A DNA stretch of 28,139 nucleotides from DATMYQ01 sp035560935 (GCA_035560935.1 DATMYQ010000046.1:1-28139), one strand, 5' to 3'. Counted from the first letter of the stretch, positions 8,035 to 16,879 are shown. The notes: a model not told the origin generated them from the sequence alone. A program made the numbers and translations.

Positions 8035-9008
8035 GCCGCATAAACCTCGTCCACAGTGATTTTTTGCATACAGCGGGGATCGGTACATTGGGTGCCCCGG
8101 TAGCCGTCACAGGGGCTGCAGGGCAACCCGGCGGAGATTACCGTGCAATGGGAGCGCGGCGCCCAGCGTTGCGGATCCCCAAACCCATACAGGACCACCG
8201 CCGGCGTACGGAAGGCGGCTGCCATATGCACCGGCAAGCTGCAGGAGTTAACGAGCAAACCGGCTTTTTCCACCAGATATCCGGCCTGCCGCAGGTTCGT
8301 CCGCCCCCGCAAATCAACCAGTCCAGGGCTATTTTCGATTTTCGCCGGGCTAGGTCCGCCAAACAGCACGGTTTTTAAGCCATCGCACTCCCAGAGGCGT
8401 GTAAACAATTGCTGCCAGCGGTCCAGCGGCCAGTCTTTCAAAAAATACGCGGTGACCGGCGAGCAAGCCAAATAAACATCATGGGGTCCTATCCCCGCTG
8501 CCGCGAGCATTGCGTCGACTTGCCGACGCTCCGTGTCCGCGGCCGGGGCAAAATGCAAGGTATCCAGATCGGCGCCGGACAGTTTTATGCCGGTACCCCG
8601 GCGTAAAATATCCGCAAATACATACGGTTCATACGTGTGGTCCATCGACTCATCCCAATCCACCGGCTGATTCAGCCAGCAGCGTCGCTTATGGGTCAGG
8701 CCCACCCGCAGCGGTACCCGCGCCATCCAGGCCAGCAGCGCCGGTCGATACTGCAAATCCAGCAACAAAGCCAAATCACTGCCGGACATCGCCCGCAACA
8801 CCTTCCAGGCGCTGTCTTTTTTTTTGTCATAAACCAGGACTTCATCAATAAACGGCAACCCGGACACCGCTTCTACCGCATTCGGGAAAGTCATCAGGGT
8901 CAGATGGGCCCGGGGAAAGCAATTTTTCAGACCGGCCAGTATCGGCGTAGCCAGAACCACGTCGCCAATCCCCGCCTGTTTACTGACAAATATTTTTTTT
9001 ATTTCCAT
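8010..9008 (-). CDS. GT9 (heptosyltransferase family) protein with degenerate binding motif
   Basis: A 332-residue GT-B protein of the ADP-heptose:LPS heptosyltransferase family. The N-terminal signature is present (KQAGIGDVVLATP, with D16 in the catalytic-Asp position), as is a Lys in the FLKDWP segment (about residue 191) matching the family Lys. The normally conserved D-T/S-G-x-x-H motif near residue 255 reads NSCSLPVH instead: the Asp and Gly are lost while the His remains. The tail has the four-cysteine pattern CxxC-x7-C-x4-CM shared with the other GT9 proteins here. ATG at 9008 is preferred because AGGA lies eight bases upstream; ATG at 9017 is possible. It may use an altered donor or be impaired. 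Confidence 0.83.
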   Translation of the reverse strand: MEIKKIFVSKQAGIGDVVLATPILAGLKNCFPRAHLTLMTFPNAVEAVSGLPFIDEVLVYDKKKDSAWKVLRAMSGSDLALLLDLQYRPALLAWMARVPLRVGLTHKRRCWLNQPVDWDESMDHTYEPYVFADILRRGTGIKLSGADLDTLHFAPAADTERRQVDAMLAAAGIGPHDVYLACSPVTAYFLKDWPLDRWQQLFTRLWECDGLKTVLFGGPSPAKIENSPGLVDLRGRTNLRQAGYLVEKAGLLVNSCSLPVHMAAAFRTPAVVLYGFGDPQRWAPRSHCTVISAGLPCSPCDGYRGTQCTDPRCMQKITVDEVYAACKKTLER

Positions 9009-9018
9009 GTTGATCATC

Positions 9019-10071
9019 CTAACCGGTTGTCATTGACAAAGTCTTTTCCGCCACCGCCACTACATTGTCGACCGTGATGCGCCGCATGCACAAGTGCTCC
9101 GGGCAGGCGTCCGCCGCCAGTGAGCAGGGGCAGCAGGGCTCATACGACGATAATACATGCGCGCGCGCACTGCGGGGATGCCAGCGTTTGGGCGACGTAC
9201 AGCCGTAAATCACCACCTGCGGTACGCCGGTGGTCGCCGCGATGTGCGCCGCGCCGGTGTCCACGGTAATAAACAAATCACTCTGTTTCAGTACCGCCGC
9301 CAGATCGACCAAGCCGGTCCGCCCGCAAAAATTGGCCACCGGTACGCTCGTCATCGCAATGACGGCATCAGCATACGCTTTGTCCTCCGGTGCCCCCACA
9401 ACAAAAAACGCTGCGTCCTGTTTCTCATCCAACCGGTCAATCAACGCCGCAAAGCGTTCCTGCGGCCAGTCCTTCAGCGCAAAGGTACCTTTAACGCATA
9501 AGGCAATTTTTTTCTTTTTCAGCGGCAGTTCCGCAAACAGCCGTTGACGCTTCGCTTCATTTTCCGGCTGAATATCCGCCATGACCGGATCAGCCGATCC
9601 CTGGGCACCGGTAAACCCCCGCACGATTTCCTGAACATTTTCCACCTGTAACGTGTTAATAATATCATAGGAAAGTGAGATCACTTTGGTATAAAACCCG
9701 GTAACCCGGCTGGGCTTGTCGTCAAACAACCGCTCCGGTCCCACCCGCTCCGGTATTCGGGCCAGCCAGGTCAACAACGCGGGCCGCAGCTTGCGGTCCA
9801 GCGAAACCGATAAATCAAACCGCTTGCTTTTCAACAGCCTGACCATGTGCCACAGGCCGCGCAGCGACCGATGCCGGGACTTATAGTCATACACAATGAC
9901 TTCGTCGATGACCGGATTATTGACCACCAGTTCAGCGGCTGCCGGGCGCACCATCATGGTGATCCGGGCGCCCGGGTATGCTTGACGCAACAGAGCCACC
10001 GCGCTGGTGGACAAAAGCACGTCGCCCAGATTGACCAGCGCGTGAACCAGAATGTTTTGATACTGATGCAT
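9019..10071 (-). CDS. GT9 heptosyltransferase (WaaF/WaaQ-like)
   Basis: A 350-residue GT-B glycosyltransferase expected to transfer L-glycero-D-manno-heptose from ADP-heptose to the LPS inner core on the cytoplasmic side. It has VNLGDVLLSTSAV (D17, catalytic Asp position), ALKDWPQERF with the family Lys, and TVDTGAAHIAATTG, the intact nucleotide-sugar-binding motif. The C-terminus carries the four-cysteine pattern C-x2-C-x6-C-x4-CM. ATG at 10071 has GAGG six bases upstream. The stop lies 10 bases before the next GT9 start. Its N-terminal region is very similar to those of the GT9 proteins at 13536 and 15868, suggesting local duplication. The exact residue it modifies (HepII, HepIII or other) cannot be told from sequence. 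Confidence 0.88.
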   Translation of the reverse strand: MHQYQNILVHALVNLGDVLLSTSAVALLRQAYPGARITMMVRPAAAELVVNNPVIDEVIVYDYKSRHRSLRGLWHMVRLLKSKRFDLSVSLDRKLRPALLTWLARIPERVGPERLFDDKPSRVTGFYTKVISLSYDIINTLQVENVQEIVRGFTGAQGSADPVMADIQPENEAKRQRLFAELPLKKKKIALCVKGTFALKDWPQERFAALIDRLDEKQDAAFFVVGAPEDKAYADAVIAMTSVPVANFCGRTGLVDLAAVLKQSDLFITVDTGAAHIAATTGVPQVVIYGCTSPKRWHPRSARAHVLSSYEPCCPCSLAADACPEHLCMRRITVDNVVAVAEKTLSMTTG

Positions 10072-10142
10072 AGGCCGCCTCACTCAACAAAATTATTACG
10101 AAACGAAAGGATCACCGGAACAGTGCCGCAAAATGCCCGCTC

Positions 10143-11108
10143 TTATTTTAAGTAGCCGCCGCTGTTTTCGAGATAGGCACAGTATTCGGCCACCGCGCCT
10201 TCCAGCGCATAAAAACCGCCGTCATAACCGGCCGCCAGCAGCTGTTCCGTATTGGCTTCCGTAAAACTCTGGTATTTGCCGCGCAAAGATTCGGGGAAGG
10301 GAACATACTCAATGTGACCCCGGCCCTGTGCTTTAATTACACTTTCCGCCACGGCATTAAAGGTCCGGGCCTGTCCGGTGCCGCAGTTAAACACACCGCT
10401 TTGGCGGGGGTGCTGCCAGAAAAACAGGTTGACTTTCACCACATCTTTGACATAAATGAAATCCCGCAACTGTCCGCCGTCCGCGTAGCCGTCGGTGCCG
10501 GTAAACAAACGGACGGCACCATCCTTTACCAACTGATGGTGCAATTGATAGACAATGGAGGCCATGCGTCCTTTGTGCAGCTCTTGCGGGCCAAACACGT
10601 TGAAATACCGCAAGCCGACAATCTGACTTTTTGCCGCCGGTAACACCCGCTTCACGTAACGGTCGAACAGCATTTTGGAGCAGGCGTAGACATTCAAAGC
10701 GCCCTCACATTCGGGCATTTCCCTGAATCCCTGGTGTCCGCTGCCGTACACCGAAGCCGAGGAGGCATAGATAAACGGCGCACTGTGCTTCAGACAAAAG
10801 TGCAGTAAGGTTTTGCTGTATTCATAGTTGTTTTCCATCATATATTTCCCGTTATATTCCATGGTGTCCGAGCAGGCGCCGAGATGAAACACCGCGTCAA
10901 TTTCTTCATCATCCAGCCGGCCTTCGGCCACCATGCGGATAAAATCACTCTTGTCCACATAATCATGAAACGCCAGCGCGTTGAGGTTCTTACATTTGTC
11001 GCCCGCCGTCAGATTATCAACGATCAGGATATCTTCCCGCCCCTGTTCATTCAGTCCAAATACCAGATTACTGCCAATAAAGCCGGCACCACCGGTTACA
11101 ATAATCAT
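10143..11108 (-). CDS. hldD: ADP-L-glycero-D-manno-heptose 6-epimerase
   Basis: A 321-residue NAD(P)-dependent short-chain dehydrogenase/reductase-type epimerase that makes ADP-L-glycero-D-manno-heptose from the D,D form, the last step of heptose donor synthesis. The start MIIVTGGAGFIGSN matches E. coli HldD, and the glycine motif lies at residues 6-12. FHLGACSDT, KYMMENNYEYSK and YASSASVYG follow, then the catalytic pair Y141/K145 in YACSK. RYFNVFGP, HKGRMAS and the end region also align with HldD by eye. It contains the YADGGQ-type insertion seen in some non-enteric HldDs. ATG at 11108 has AAGGG eight bases upstream; GTG at 11117 is the alternative. It is downstream of gmhA and hldA in one pathway block. 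Confidence 0.95.
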   Translation of the reverse strand: MIIVTGGAGFIGSNLVFGLNEQGREDILIVDNLTAGDKCKNLNALAFHDYVDKSDFIRMVAEGRLDDEEIDAVFHLGACSDTMEYNGKYMMENNYEYSKTLLHFCLKHSAPFIYASSASVYGSGHQGFREMPECEGALNVYACSKMLFDRYVKRVLPAAKSQIVGLRYFNVFGPQELHKGRMASIVYQLHHQLVKDGAVRLFTGTDGYADGGQLRDFIYVKDVVKVNLFFWQHPRQSGVFNCGTGQARTFNAVAESVIKAQGRGHIEYVPFPESLRGKYQSFTEANTEQLLAAGYDGGFYALEGAVAEYCAYLENSGGYLK

Positions 11109-11172
11109 CTGCAACACCCTTTCTGTCGGAAACTGTTCTTTCTATCCGCCGTATCGCAATCGCCGCAATAAC

Positions 11173-12177
11173 TCAGATATCTGCCACCATAAAATTCTTC
11201 ACGGCTTCGCTCAATTCCTGCCGGCTGATGGCATAAGTTCCCACCTTTGCCACCACCACACCGGCCGCCAGATTCGATAATTGCGCGGCATCGGCCAGGC
11301 CGATGCCGCCGGCCAGCGCCGCCCCCATCACGGCGATCACAGTGTCACCGGCGCCCGACACGTCAAAAACCTCCTGGGCCCGGGTCGGAATGTGCACTTC
11401 CAGCCGGTCATCCACCAAGCTTAACCCCTGTTCCGAACGGGTCACCATCAACGCGTCCAGGCGCAGACGTTTCCGTATCTTGTCGGCGGCATTTTTTACG
11501 GCTTTGTCGTTATTGGCAACGGCTTTATGAATCGCTTCGCCAATTTCTTTTAAATTCGGCGTAACCAGCGACGCCTCACTGTATTTCTTCCAGTTGGCAC
11601 CTTTGGGATCAACAATCACCGGCACACCGGCCTGCCGGGCGCAACGGATCACATACTGGCAAAGTCCCGGCGTACAAAGCCCCTTGCCATAGTCGGAAAT
11701 CACCACGCCGTCCACACCCGCTGCCAGCGTCCGGTCGATCCAGCCCCGCAGCCGCCGGTCCGTCGCCGGAGTCAACGGCCGGGTATCCTCAAAGTCCAGA
11801 CGCAGCATTTGCTGGTGACCGCCAATCACTCGCAATTTGGTCGTAGTCGGACGATGTCCATCGACCAGACCGCCGTCTTCAATACCAATATCCGACAGCA
11901 GGCGGACCAGCCGGACACGGTTCTCATCCCGCCCGGCCATACCCGCCAGAAAAACCTGACAGCCCAAAAGCGCCAGGTTATGCGCCACATTGGCCGCCCC
12001 GCCCAGCGTTTCCTGTTCCCGGATCACCCGAGTGACCGGCACCGGTGCCTCCGGTGAAATCCGCCGGACCTCACCATAGTAATAGCGGTCCAGCATCACG
12101 TCGCCCACGACCAGCAGCCGGCAGCGACTGATCTTTTGCTGCAAAAAAGCGTCCATCGCCATAACATCCTGAAACAT
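11173..12177 (-). CDS. hldA: D-glycero-beta-D-manno-heptose-7-phosphate kinase (RfaE domain I)
   Basis: A 334-residue PfkB-family kinase corresponding to the N-terminal half of E. coli HldE. It phosphorylates D-glycero-D-manno-heptose 7-phosphate to the 1,7-bisphosphate. Family features are VVGDVMLDRYYYG near residue 23, RRISPEAPVPV (~38), GGAANVAHN (~59), TKLRVI and QQMLRLDFE (~113-130), SDYGKG (161-166), DPKG (190-193), TPNLKE (206-211) and GAGDT (275-279, D278 the catalytic base). The start ATG lies four bases after the gmhA stop, with GAGGTG six bases upstream. It is a split form: the adenylyltransferase half is encoded separately at 19481. A second, diverged paralogue lies at 19941. Confidence 0.93.
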   Translation of the reverse strand: MFQDVMAMDAFLQQKISRCRLLVVGDVMLDRYYYGEVRRISPEAPVPVTRVIREQETLGGAANVAHNLALLGCQVFLAGMAGRDENRVRLVRLLSDIGIEDGGLVDGHRPTTTKLRVIGGHQQMLRLDFEDTRPLTPATDRRLRGWIDRTLAAGVDGVVISDYGKGLCTPGLCQYVIRCARQAGVPVIVDPKGANWKKYSEASLVTPNLKEIGEAIHKAVANNDKAVKNAADKIRKRLRLDALMVTRSEQGLSLVDDRLEVHIPTRAQEVFDVSGAGDTVIAVMGAALAGGIGLADAAQLSNLAAGVVVAKVGTYAISRQELSEAVKNFMVADI

Positions 12178-12180
12178 CAG

Positions 12181-12738
12181 CTACACCTCGTCGTCAATAG
12201 CCGCACACAAAATATGACCCGCCAGAATATGCGCCTCTTGGATCCGGGCGGTCACGGCAGAAGGAATCCGGAGGCAAACGTCACAGCTGCCCGTCATTTT
12301 GCCGCCGCCGGCGCCCGTCATGCCAATCGTGGCCGCCCCCTGCATCCGGGCCTGTTCCAGCGCCTTCACGATACTGGGACTGTTCCCGGAGGTACTGATC
12401 CCGACCACCACGTCGCCGGGCCGCACCAAAGCCTCCACCTGGCGGACAAAAATTTGATCATAGCCATAGTCATTGCCCACCGCCGTCAATATTGAGGTAT
12501 CGGTGGTCAGCGCGATCGCCGCCAGCCCCCGCCGTTCTTTCTGGAAGCGGCCCACGAATTCCGCCGCCAGGTGCTGACTGTCGGCGGCGCTGCCGCCGTT
12601 GCCGCAGAAATAAATGACGCGCTGTTCCCGGACAGCCTGCCGGCACAGCCGGATCATGGCATCCAGATCGGCGCGGCACTCATCAGCCATATGTTCTATC
12701 ACCTGTAAATGTTCACGAATCAGTTCTTCCGGTTTCAT
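12181..12738 (-). CDS. gmhA: Phosphoheptose (sedoheptulose-7-phosphate) isomerase
   Basis: A 185-residue SIS-domain enzyme converting sedoheptulose 7-phosphate to D-glycero-D-manno-heptose 7-phosphate, the first committed step of heptose synthesis. CGNGGSAADSQHLAAEFVGR (45-64) contains zinc ligands H56 and E60. STSGNS (115-120) is the phosphate-binding loop. Q167 and H175 in the C-terminal helix have the spacing of the other two metal ligands of E. coli GmhA. Length is close to the usual 190 residues. ATG at 12738 is preceded by overlapping purine-rich sites including AGGAGCAGG. It sits immediately before hldA, with hldD next, and starts 14 bases after the GT2 gene upstream. Confidence 0.96.
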   Translation of the reverse strand: MKPEELIREHLQVIEHMADECRADLDAMIRLCRQAVREQRVIYFCGNGGSAADSQHLAAEFVGRFQKERRGLAAIALTTDTSILTAVGNDYGYDQIFVRQVEALVRPGDVVVGISTSGNSPSIVKALEQARMQGAATIGMTGAGGGKMTGSCDVCLRIPSAVTARIQEAHILAGHILCAAIDDEV

Positions 12739-12752
12739 CCTTTCCTGCTCCT

Positions 12753-13505
12753 TTACTGTTCTCTAGTCTGCTGCAAATAGTACAGTTTCACGTATTTGGC
12801 CATGGTATAGAAAAAATGGAATGACGCCAAAATAAAACCCACTTTGCCGTCACGCCAGCCGGCTTTTAACAGATACATCTTAAAAAACGCAAAAAACGGG
12901 CGCACCATAATATCGAAAAAGAAGTTGGCTCGTTTGCCTTTTTGGTAGTTTTTTTCCGCCGCCAGGCGAGTATACAGGTTCAGCTTGTTAAAATAATGTT
13001 CCCAGCTGGTGTAGGGAAAATGAATGATATGGTGTTTCAGTTGTTTCTCCGGATAGGAGTGGTGAATCTGCGGATGGACAAAACCTTCCACATAGGTCCC
13101 CTCCCGGGGCAGCAGATGAATGCCGAAATCCGGATACCAGCCGCCATGTCGCAGCGGCCGCCCCATCAAGTGGTTCAGTCGGGAGACCCGGTAGGTTATT
13201 TTTTCGTCACGCGCAACCGCTGCTTTTACTTCAGCCGCCAGTTCCGGCGTGATTCGTTCATCGGCGTCCAGAAAAAAGATCCAGGGATGGCTGGCTTGCT
13301 GAATAGCAAAGGTTTGCTGCACTCCCCAGTCGCCGTTCATCGCCCGCTGCACGACCCGGGCGCCCAGGCTCTCGGCGATGGACCGGGTGGCGTCGTCGCT
13401 GTAATCGTCGATGACAACAATTTCGTCGGCAAACCGGGCGCTGTTAATGCAGTCCCGGATATTTCTCTCTTCATTTTTCGCTAAGATCAGTACGGTTAGT
13501 TTCAT
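12753..13505 (-). CDS. GT2 glycosyltransferase, WaaE/KdtX-like (LPS core)
   Basis: A 250-residue GT2 enzyme resembling WaaE/KdtX beta-1,4-glucosyltransferases, which add glucose to the first heptose of the inner core. Evidence includes LTVLILAKNEERNI at the N-terminus, VVIDDYSDDAT, FLDADERIT (DXD), NHLMGRPLRHGGWYPD (typical of this subgroup) and a basic, aromatic C-terminal region (FFFDIMVRPFFAFFKMY) that probably contacts the membrane. ATG at 13505 has AAGGCGG eight bases upstream. It is sandwiched between a GT9 gene and gmhA, which supports a core role. Glucose as the donor sugar is inferred from family resemblance. Confidence 0.85.
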   Translation of the reverse strand: MKLTVLILAKNEERNIRDCINSARFADEIVVIDDYSDDATRSIAESLGARVVQRAMNGDWGVQQTFAIQQASHPWIFFLDADERITPELAAEVKAAVARDEKITYRVSRLNHLMGRPLRHGGWYPDFGIHLLPREGTYVEGFVHPQIHHSYPEKQLKHHIIHFPYTSWEHYFNKLNLYTRLAAEKNYQKGKRANFFFDIMVRPFFAFFKMYLLKAGWRDGKVGFILASFHFFYTMAKYVKLYYLQQTREQ

Positions 13506-13535
13506 GTCCGTTACCGCCTTTATTCAAAAGTTTCC

Positions 13536-14633
13536 TCACAGTTCAACGATACGGCACAAATGCCGGTCCGGCGTCAGTAGAGGAATACCCCCGGGATCGT
13601 CTAATGCTGCCAGCATTTCCAGCGTGTGCTTCATGACGATATCCACGGTAATGACTTTCATACATTCATGTGTATCGCAATGGTGGTCACCGCAGGGGTG
13701 GCAGTCCACCGGCGTTTTGATCAGTGTCGCCCGGTAGGTATAAGGGTAGAACCCCGGTACCGGCGAAGATCCGAACATCGTCACCAGCGGCACATCCATC
13801 GCCACGGCGATGTGCATCGGCCCGGAGTCATTGGTCACCAACAGCCGGCATTGTTTCAGCATGGCCGCCAACACCAGCAAAGACAATTGGCCGGTGAACA
13901 CTTTGAGCCGGGGATGCTCCCGCCGGGACATCAGCGCCAGGGTTTCCGCCACGATATCCTCATCCATGGAACCGCCGAAAAAGGCAATTCCATAACCCCG
14001 TCCCAACAATTGATCCGCCAGCTGGGCATAATATTCATGCCGCCAGCGTTTGGTTGGCCAGCTGGCTCCCACATTCAGGCCAATGACCGGTGCGGGGTTA
14101 TCGCCGTAAGACTGGTGCCAAAGCCGGAGTGCCTCGGCTTCCGCCGCGTCATCCAGCCACATTTCAATGCCGTTGTCGTCAATCGTCCCGACGCCGGCCA
14201 GTTCCCGCAGCACGTCAAAATGTGACTCCACCTGATGTTTAACGGCCTTGCGGTTTTTCATCACGCCGTCAAACAGCCAGTGCAGCCCAAAAGTGGAATA
14301 GCCGACAATCTTCTTCGCACCGCTGAACGCCGCAATGAAAGAAGCCCGTTCATTGGCATGAAGATTCACCACCAGATCAAAACGCCGGCGGCGAACATCC
14401 CCCACCATTTGCAGATACGTTCCCGGTTTATTGTGATATCCCTTTTTATCCACCGCAATCAATTCATCAATATGGCGGTTATATTTTACCAGATCAGCCA
14501 GCTTGGCGTCCGCCAGCAACGCGATATGCGCCCGGGGATAATTGTGGCGCAGGGTGCGCAACGCCGGGGTGACCAGCAGCAGGTCGCCAATATGCATCAG
14601 GTTGATTACTAATATTTGAGAATACAGAGTCAT
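13536..14633 (-). CDS. GT9 heptosyltransferase (WaaF/WaaQ-like)
   Basis: A 365-residue GT-B enzyme of the heptosyltransferase family. INLMHIGDLLLVTPAL holds D17; GASWPTKRW contains the family Lys; TNDSGPMHIAVAM is an intact donor-binding motif. The C-terminal cysteine cluster is CxxC-x4-C-x4-CM, followed by an extra tail of about 35 residues not found in the other four GT9 proteins here. ATG at 14633 has GGGAG only three to four bases upstream, so initiation may be modest. It probably adds a heptose to the core. The gene lies 20 bases after a GT4 gene and 30 before the WaaE-like GT2, consistent with a core-assembly run. Confidence 0.88.
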   Translation of the reverse strand: MTLYSQILVINLMHIGDLLLVTPALRTLRHNYPRAHIALLADAKLADLVKYNRHIDELIAVDKKGYHNKPGTYLQMVGDVRRRRFDLVVNLHANERASFIAAFSGAKKIVGYSTFGLHWLFDGVMKNRKAVKHQVESHFDVLRELAGVGTIDDNGIEMWLDDAAEAEALRLWHQSYGDNPAPVIGLNVGASWPTKRWRHEYYAQLADQLLGRGYGIAFFGGSMDEDIVAETLALMSRREHPRLKVFTGQLSLLVLAAMLKQCRLLVTNDSGPMHIAVAMDVPLVTMFGSSPVPGFYPYTYRATLIKTPVDCHPCGDHHCDTHECMKVITVDIVMKHTLEMLAALDDPGGIPLLTPDRHLCRIVEL

Positions 14634-14653
14634 CAGCTCCCGGGTAAAAAATT

Positions 14654-15811
14654 CTATGAAAGTTGTCTGGCCAGGTCCGCCAGACGGTTGGCGAACGCCC
14701 GTGGATGATAATCCCGGTACGCCCGCTCCAGTTCGCGGGCATACACATCCGCCCTATCGCCATAGGTGTTGATAAACTGTTCCACCGTTGCCTGCAGGGC
14801 CCCCATCCGGCTGCTGTCGTACGCCAGGCCGATCTGATAACGTTCCAGCACCTCCGGATTGATTTCATCGCTCAAAATGACCGGTTTTTTATAGCCAATG
14901 GCGGTAAACAGCATACCGCCCCAATGGTAACGGTAGCGGGGCGCCGAATACGGCATCAGCAACGCATCCACCGCGGCAATGGCTTCCTGCCATTCCCGGC
15001 CGATCAAGCCCTTATGCAAAAATTCCACATCCGCCCGCCCGCTGTAGGTTTGGATAATTCGTTCAAAATCGGCCGCATCGTCGGGATTCATGGTCGAACC
15101 CTGCACCAATAATTTGACCGGACGCTGGTACGTCCCCTGTAAAAAAGCCTCCAAAAAAACATCCAATTTTTTCTCCCGCCGGTACTGCCCAAAGAAACCC
15201 AGTACCAAGGGTCGGGAATCGCCCGCGCCGGCGGCAGGCAGCACATGATTTGGCGCCAAATCCCGGGGCAGATAAGTGGGCGGCGTCAGACAAGTCACAT
15301 TGGGGCACTCCCGGTCAAACAGCCGATCACCAAAGGTCAATACCGCCATCCGGATATGAGGATAGGGACGCAAACGTTCGGCAGCGGCAAAAAACTTCGG
15401 TGCTTCCCGTGGGTTGACCCCGTGGACGACAAAAATTACCGGCACCGGTGACTGTTTCAATTTACTCAAACGCAAGCCCCGCAGGTAACGATAGGTGGAC
15501 GTGGGAACAATCACCGCATCCACGTCCTTCTGCAGCGCCAGATGATAGATCGCACGGTACCAGCGTTGCCGGTTGATTTCGCGTTTCGCCGACAATAAAA
15601 TTTTCTGCAGGCCGCGAACCCCGGTATAAGAAACGCCCCGTCCCGGCAAACGCCGGACAGGAACTTTGTAGTCAATTTTAAATTGAAAATCTTCCGGAAC
15701 ATAGAACACTACCTGATGCCCCAGGGCCACCAGCTCCTCGGTCAGCAAACGGTCAAAATCAACCTCATGCCCGCCGGGAGTCGAAATCGATTCAAAAATG
15801 GCAAATTTCAT
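14654..15811 (-). CDS. GT4 family glycosyltransferase
   Basis: A 385-residue GT-B glycosyltransferase. The N-terminal domain begins KFAIFESISTPGGHEVDFDRLL, a glycine-rich acceptor-side loop typical of GT4. FVVHGVNPREAPK lies mid-protein. The C-terminal domain starts at VLGFFGQYRREKKLDVFLEA and runs through LLVQG and VDALLMPYSAP to a glycine-rich segment GMLFTAIGYKKPVILSD in place of the classical E-x7-E stretch. It likely adds a hexose to the core from a nucleotide sugar. ATG at 15811 has AGGAG nine bases upstream. A strong hairpin (15829-15846) lies just before that site, in the 56-base gap after the upstream GT9 gene. Confidence 0.8.
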   Translation of the reverse strand: MKFAIFESISTPGGHEVDFDRLLTEELVALGHQVVFYVPEDFQFKIDYKVPVRRLPGRGVSYTGVRGLQKILLSAKREINRQRWYRAIYHLALQKDVDAVIVPTSTYRYLRGLRLSKLKQSPVPVIFVVHGVNPREAPKFFAAAERLRPYPHIRMAVLTFGDRLFDRECPNVTCLTPPTYLPRDLAPNHVLPAAGAGDSRPLVLGFFGQYRREKKLDVFLEAFLQGTYQRPVKLLVQGSTMNPDDAADFERIIQTYSGRADVEFLHKGLIGREWQEAIAAVDALLMPYSAPRYRYHWGGMLFTAIGYKKPVILSDEINPEVLERYQIGLAYDSSRMGALQATVEQFINTYGDRADVYARELERAYRDYHPRAFANRLADLARQLS

Positions 15812-15828
15812 CGGTCAGGCTCCTTGCC

Positions 15829-15846
15829 GGCAGGGCATTCCCTGCC
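15829..15846 (-). other. Intercistronic hairpin before the GT4 gene
   Basis: On the transcribed strand GGCAGGG, loop AATG, CCCTGCC forms a perfect seven-base-pair GC-rich stem. It lies eight bases upstream of the AGGAG site of the gene starting at 15811. No T-run follows, so it is not an ordinary intrinsic terminator. It could stabilise the downstream message or tune translation. Confidence 0.5.
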
Positions 15847-15867
15847 AGACGTATATTCCCAATATGG

Positions 15868-16875
15868 TTATTTTAACATATTTAAGATGGTATGAATCAC
15901 TTTTTCTTCTTCCAGCTTTTCCAGGCAACGGTGATCACAGTCCGAAACCCGTCCCCAGCAGGGTGCACAGTCGGCGGGAAACCGAAAAATTTCGTCCCGG
16001 TCGCCGCGTGGCCCCCAGGTGCGCGGATCGGTCGGACCGAAAAACGCCGCCACCGGTGTGCCCACCGCACCGGCCAGGTGCATCGGGCCGGTATCCACGG
16101 TCACCAACAGCCGGGCCGCTTTCAGCAACGCCGCCAGTTCCCCCAGTGTCAGCACTCCCGCCAGCACGCCGGCGACATTGCCAGCCTGTTGATTGATAGT
16201 CTGTAGTTCCGCAGCCTCCCCGGCGCCGCCAATTAAATAGCAGTCGGTTTGCACCGCCAGCTCCCGCAGTAAGCGGGCATAACCGGCCCGGGTCCAGCTT
16301 TTTTGCGGATAACTGCCCACCGGGCAGAGCAAGGTCAGTGGCCGGTTCCAGTCCCGAACCACCTTTTGACGCACTGCGGCTGAATCAGCGGCACAAACCG
16401 AAAACGCCAGACTGGTATCCGTCGTGGATATTCCCAGCGGAGCCAGCACGTCCAGGTAATGTTCCGACTCATGCCGCGACGCGTCCCGGCGCACCGCCAC
16501 CGCGCCGGTTAAAAACCACTCGCCACGCTGGGCGCGATATCCTAACCGCCGCGGAATACCGGCCGCCCGGGCCAGCATCGCTCCCCGGGGCGCAAAGTTG
16601 GTGCATACCGCCAGGTCATAGCGGCGCCGACGCAGCTCTCCCGCCAGTTTCCAGGCTGCCGCAACGCTTTTGTGGCGGCCTCGTTTATCGTAAATCAGCA
16701 CATCATTTACGAAAGGGTTGCCGGCGGCGATCGGCTGTGTTAACGGTATCGTCAGCATGTCGATGACGGCCTGCGGACAGTGTTCCCGCAACGCCCGGGC
16801 TACCGACGTGGACAGCAGGACATCGCCGATAAACGCCAGATTGATGATCAAAATACGCGAATTGGTAGCCAACAT
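15868..16875 (-). CDS. GT9 heptosyltransferase (WaaF/WaaQ-like)
   Basis: A 335-residue heptosyltransferase-family protein with INLAFIGDVLLSTSVARAL (D18), SYPQKSW carrying the family Lys, LIGGAGEA and an intact TVDTGPMHLAGAV donor-binding motif. The C-terminal cysteines follow CxxC-x6-C-x3-CL. Its first 80 residues closely resemble those of the GT9 proteins at 9019 and 13536, including similar D-E/D-V-I/L-YD segments. ATG at 16875 lies four bases after the stop of the GT-C gene, with AGGAG seven bases upstream, so translation is probably coupled. Predicted role is heptose transfer to the LPS inner core; which heptose is unknown. Confidence 0.87.
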   Translation of the reverse strand: MLATNSRILIINLAFIGDVLLSTSVARALREHCPQAVIDMLTIPLTQPIAAGNPFVNDVLIYDKRGRHKSVAAAWKLAGELRRRRYDLAVCTNFAPRGAMLARAAGIPRRLGYRAQRGEWFLTGAVAVRRDASRHESEHYLDVLAPLGISTTDTSLAFSVCAADSAAVRQKVVRDWNRPLTLLCPVGSYPQKSWTRAGYARLLRELAVQTDCYLIGGAGEAAELQTINQQAGNVAGVLAGVLTLGELAALLKAARLLVTVDTGPMHLAGAVGTPVAAFFGPTDPRTWGPRGDRDEIFRFPADCAPCWGRVSDCDHRCLEKLEEEKVIHTILNMLK

Positions 16876-16879
16876 GACC

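Noticed and set aside
10084..10142. Internal promoter before the GT9 gene at 10071
   Set aside because: A TAATAA-like -10 occurs, but the best -35 at correct spacing (TTCCGG) matches only two bases of the consensus.
15829..15846. Intrinsic terminator between the GT9 and GT4 genes
   Set aside because: The hairpin is strong but is followed by GGCAAGGAGCC on the transcribed strand rather than a T-run, and a ribosome-binding site follows at once.
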